Assembly: GCF_008831285.2 (NCBI RefSeq) | Contig: NW_022204517.1 | Coordinates: forward strand, 1 to 44,864 | Reading direction: 5' to 3' | Length of the DNA: 44,864 bases | Source: Nymphaea colorata | Lineage: Eukaryota; Streptophyta; Magnoliopsida; Nymphaeales; Nymphaeaceae | In this document: piece by piece, positions 43,860 through 44,864 of the stretch | Layout: each line of letters opens with the position of its first letter | Numbering within the stretch: position 1 is the stretch's first letter | Translations under genes and position numbers: made by a program | Notes under the pieces: model-generated | Database searches by the model: none | Seen by the model: only the letters and a program-made list of their open reading frames with translations | What the model was told of the DNA's origin: nothing

Positions 43860-44864
43860 CTAGCATAAATTTTGTAACGTCCATTGGGTTTGATCTGCAC
43901 ATATTAAGTGGTATACCTTTTTTTTCCTGCTTAGTTGTATAAGCTCAGATGTAGGGGAAATATACAGTACTAATTGGTTGATAATGACCCATGAGTATCT
44001 AAACTTCTAAAGTGTTGGCAAAAACTTTGTTATGAAACTATTCTTAAGTCCTTCCAAAATCCAAACATGTGGAGTGCTATATAAACTATTAATGAGCCAA
44101 TAAATGACAACGGCATTATTTTATTATTTGAAGGAACTAAAATTGAGAAAAGAAAAAGTGACTCTTTGAACTTTGAATTTGAAGCATTATTTTATTATTT
44201 TTTTGTTTGTCCTCAATGATGACAATCTATGGATTCACCTATATAAACACCGGTTAAGGTTGCAAAATGAGAGCTTGAATATTGCTTGTGAATAATCCAA
44301 GGAATATCACAGGTATTTTCAATTGCTGTTAAAGCATGAATTTTTCCTTAGTGAACAAGTACAAGAAAGGTATTTCTACTGACGTCAGTTTGAGTGGAAA
44401 ATTCATGCCACTAAACAAGGTCATGGTGACAACATGCGAGTACTTTCTTCTTTCACTAAGTTATAGGATGAAATAACTTTCTTTGTTTCTTCAAATATTT
44501 TCACAAAACTTTTTAAAACTGAGTTTGAGAAAAATCTGAAAATTTTTAGAATTTGGAGGACAATTCATCTTAGGTCAATTTGAAAATTACTTTAAAATTG
44601 AAGAAATTGTTCACAAGAAACATGTGGTTGTACTCAACAAATGGGCATGTAGAAGTAAAACACAAGCACATAATGCAAACTCTTTGAACATTTTTATTTG
44701 ATGTTTAGAAAATCTTGTGTTTTACTTGGGTATACCTAAATCAAACAGATATAGTTGTTGTTATCCCTAGAATAGCAAATTATATGTTTTTAATGATAGT
44801 TTTCTGGTAAGGGAAAATTTATGATGATGTTCCTAAAGAAGACAATGAATATGTATCTTTACAA
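43860..44864. other. AT-rich intergenic DNA to the right edge
   Basis: No gene, repeat array or RNA is recognised. A TATA-like CTATATAAAC lies on the plus strand near 44240, with nothing identifiable downstream inside the window. Confidence 0.45.

Overview
This is nuclear DNA of a flowering plant. It is AT-rich and intron-bearing, with TA/CA/GA microsatellites, LTR retrotransposons, a LINE and hAT-like debris. The gene remnants belong to plant families: a terpene synthase with a plastid-type N-terminus, two XA21/EFR-like non-RD LRR receptor kinases and a subtilase-like fragment. The species cannot be named from sequence alone.

Layout. 1-1345 (-): 5' half of a terpene synthase pseudogene, running off the left edge, with its TATA box at 1427-1434 and a tandem array built from the adjoining upstream sequence (1431-2440). 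2.4-8.9 kb: gene-poor, with short dispersed repeats, a 115-bp tandem repeat (4383-4697), a LINE reverse transcriptase fragment (7318-7625, -) and a GA-rich tract. 8.9-13.0 kb: a non-coding, LTR-retrotransposon-like block holding two tandem arrays (five hairpin-bearing units; eight 72-bp units). 14.3-15.05 kb: a hAT-like non-autonomous element. 16.6-18.06 kb (-): a truncated LRR-RLK pseudogene, duplicated from the longer copy at 30.8-35.0 kb. 20214-25795 (-): a structurally complete Ty1/copia element with two LTRs, PBS, PPT and a 5-bp target-site duplication, but a decayed polyprotein. 26.05-26.6 kb (-): a three-exon gene remnant. 28.08-28.35 kb (-): an RNase H fragment of a second copia element. 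30823-34972 (-): a two-exon LRR-RLK pseudogene with all family domains and many lesions. 35.3-36.9 kb: GC-richer retroelement-like DNA and a tRNA-derived (SINE-like) head. 37.3-37.8 kb (-): subtilase-like fragment. 38-44.9 kb: mostly featureless, with a few exon-like stretches I cannot name.

Every gene I could assign to a family is broken. The window reads as a decayed cluster of defence and specialised-metabolism genes filled with transposons, and no set of genes in it can be shown to work together. I found no tRNA, rRNA, CRISPR array or convincing intact protein-coding gene. All alignments and counts were done by eye.
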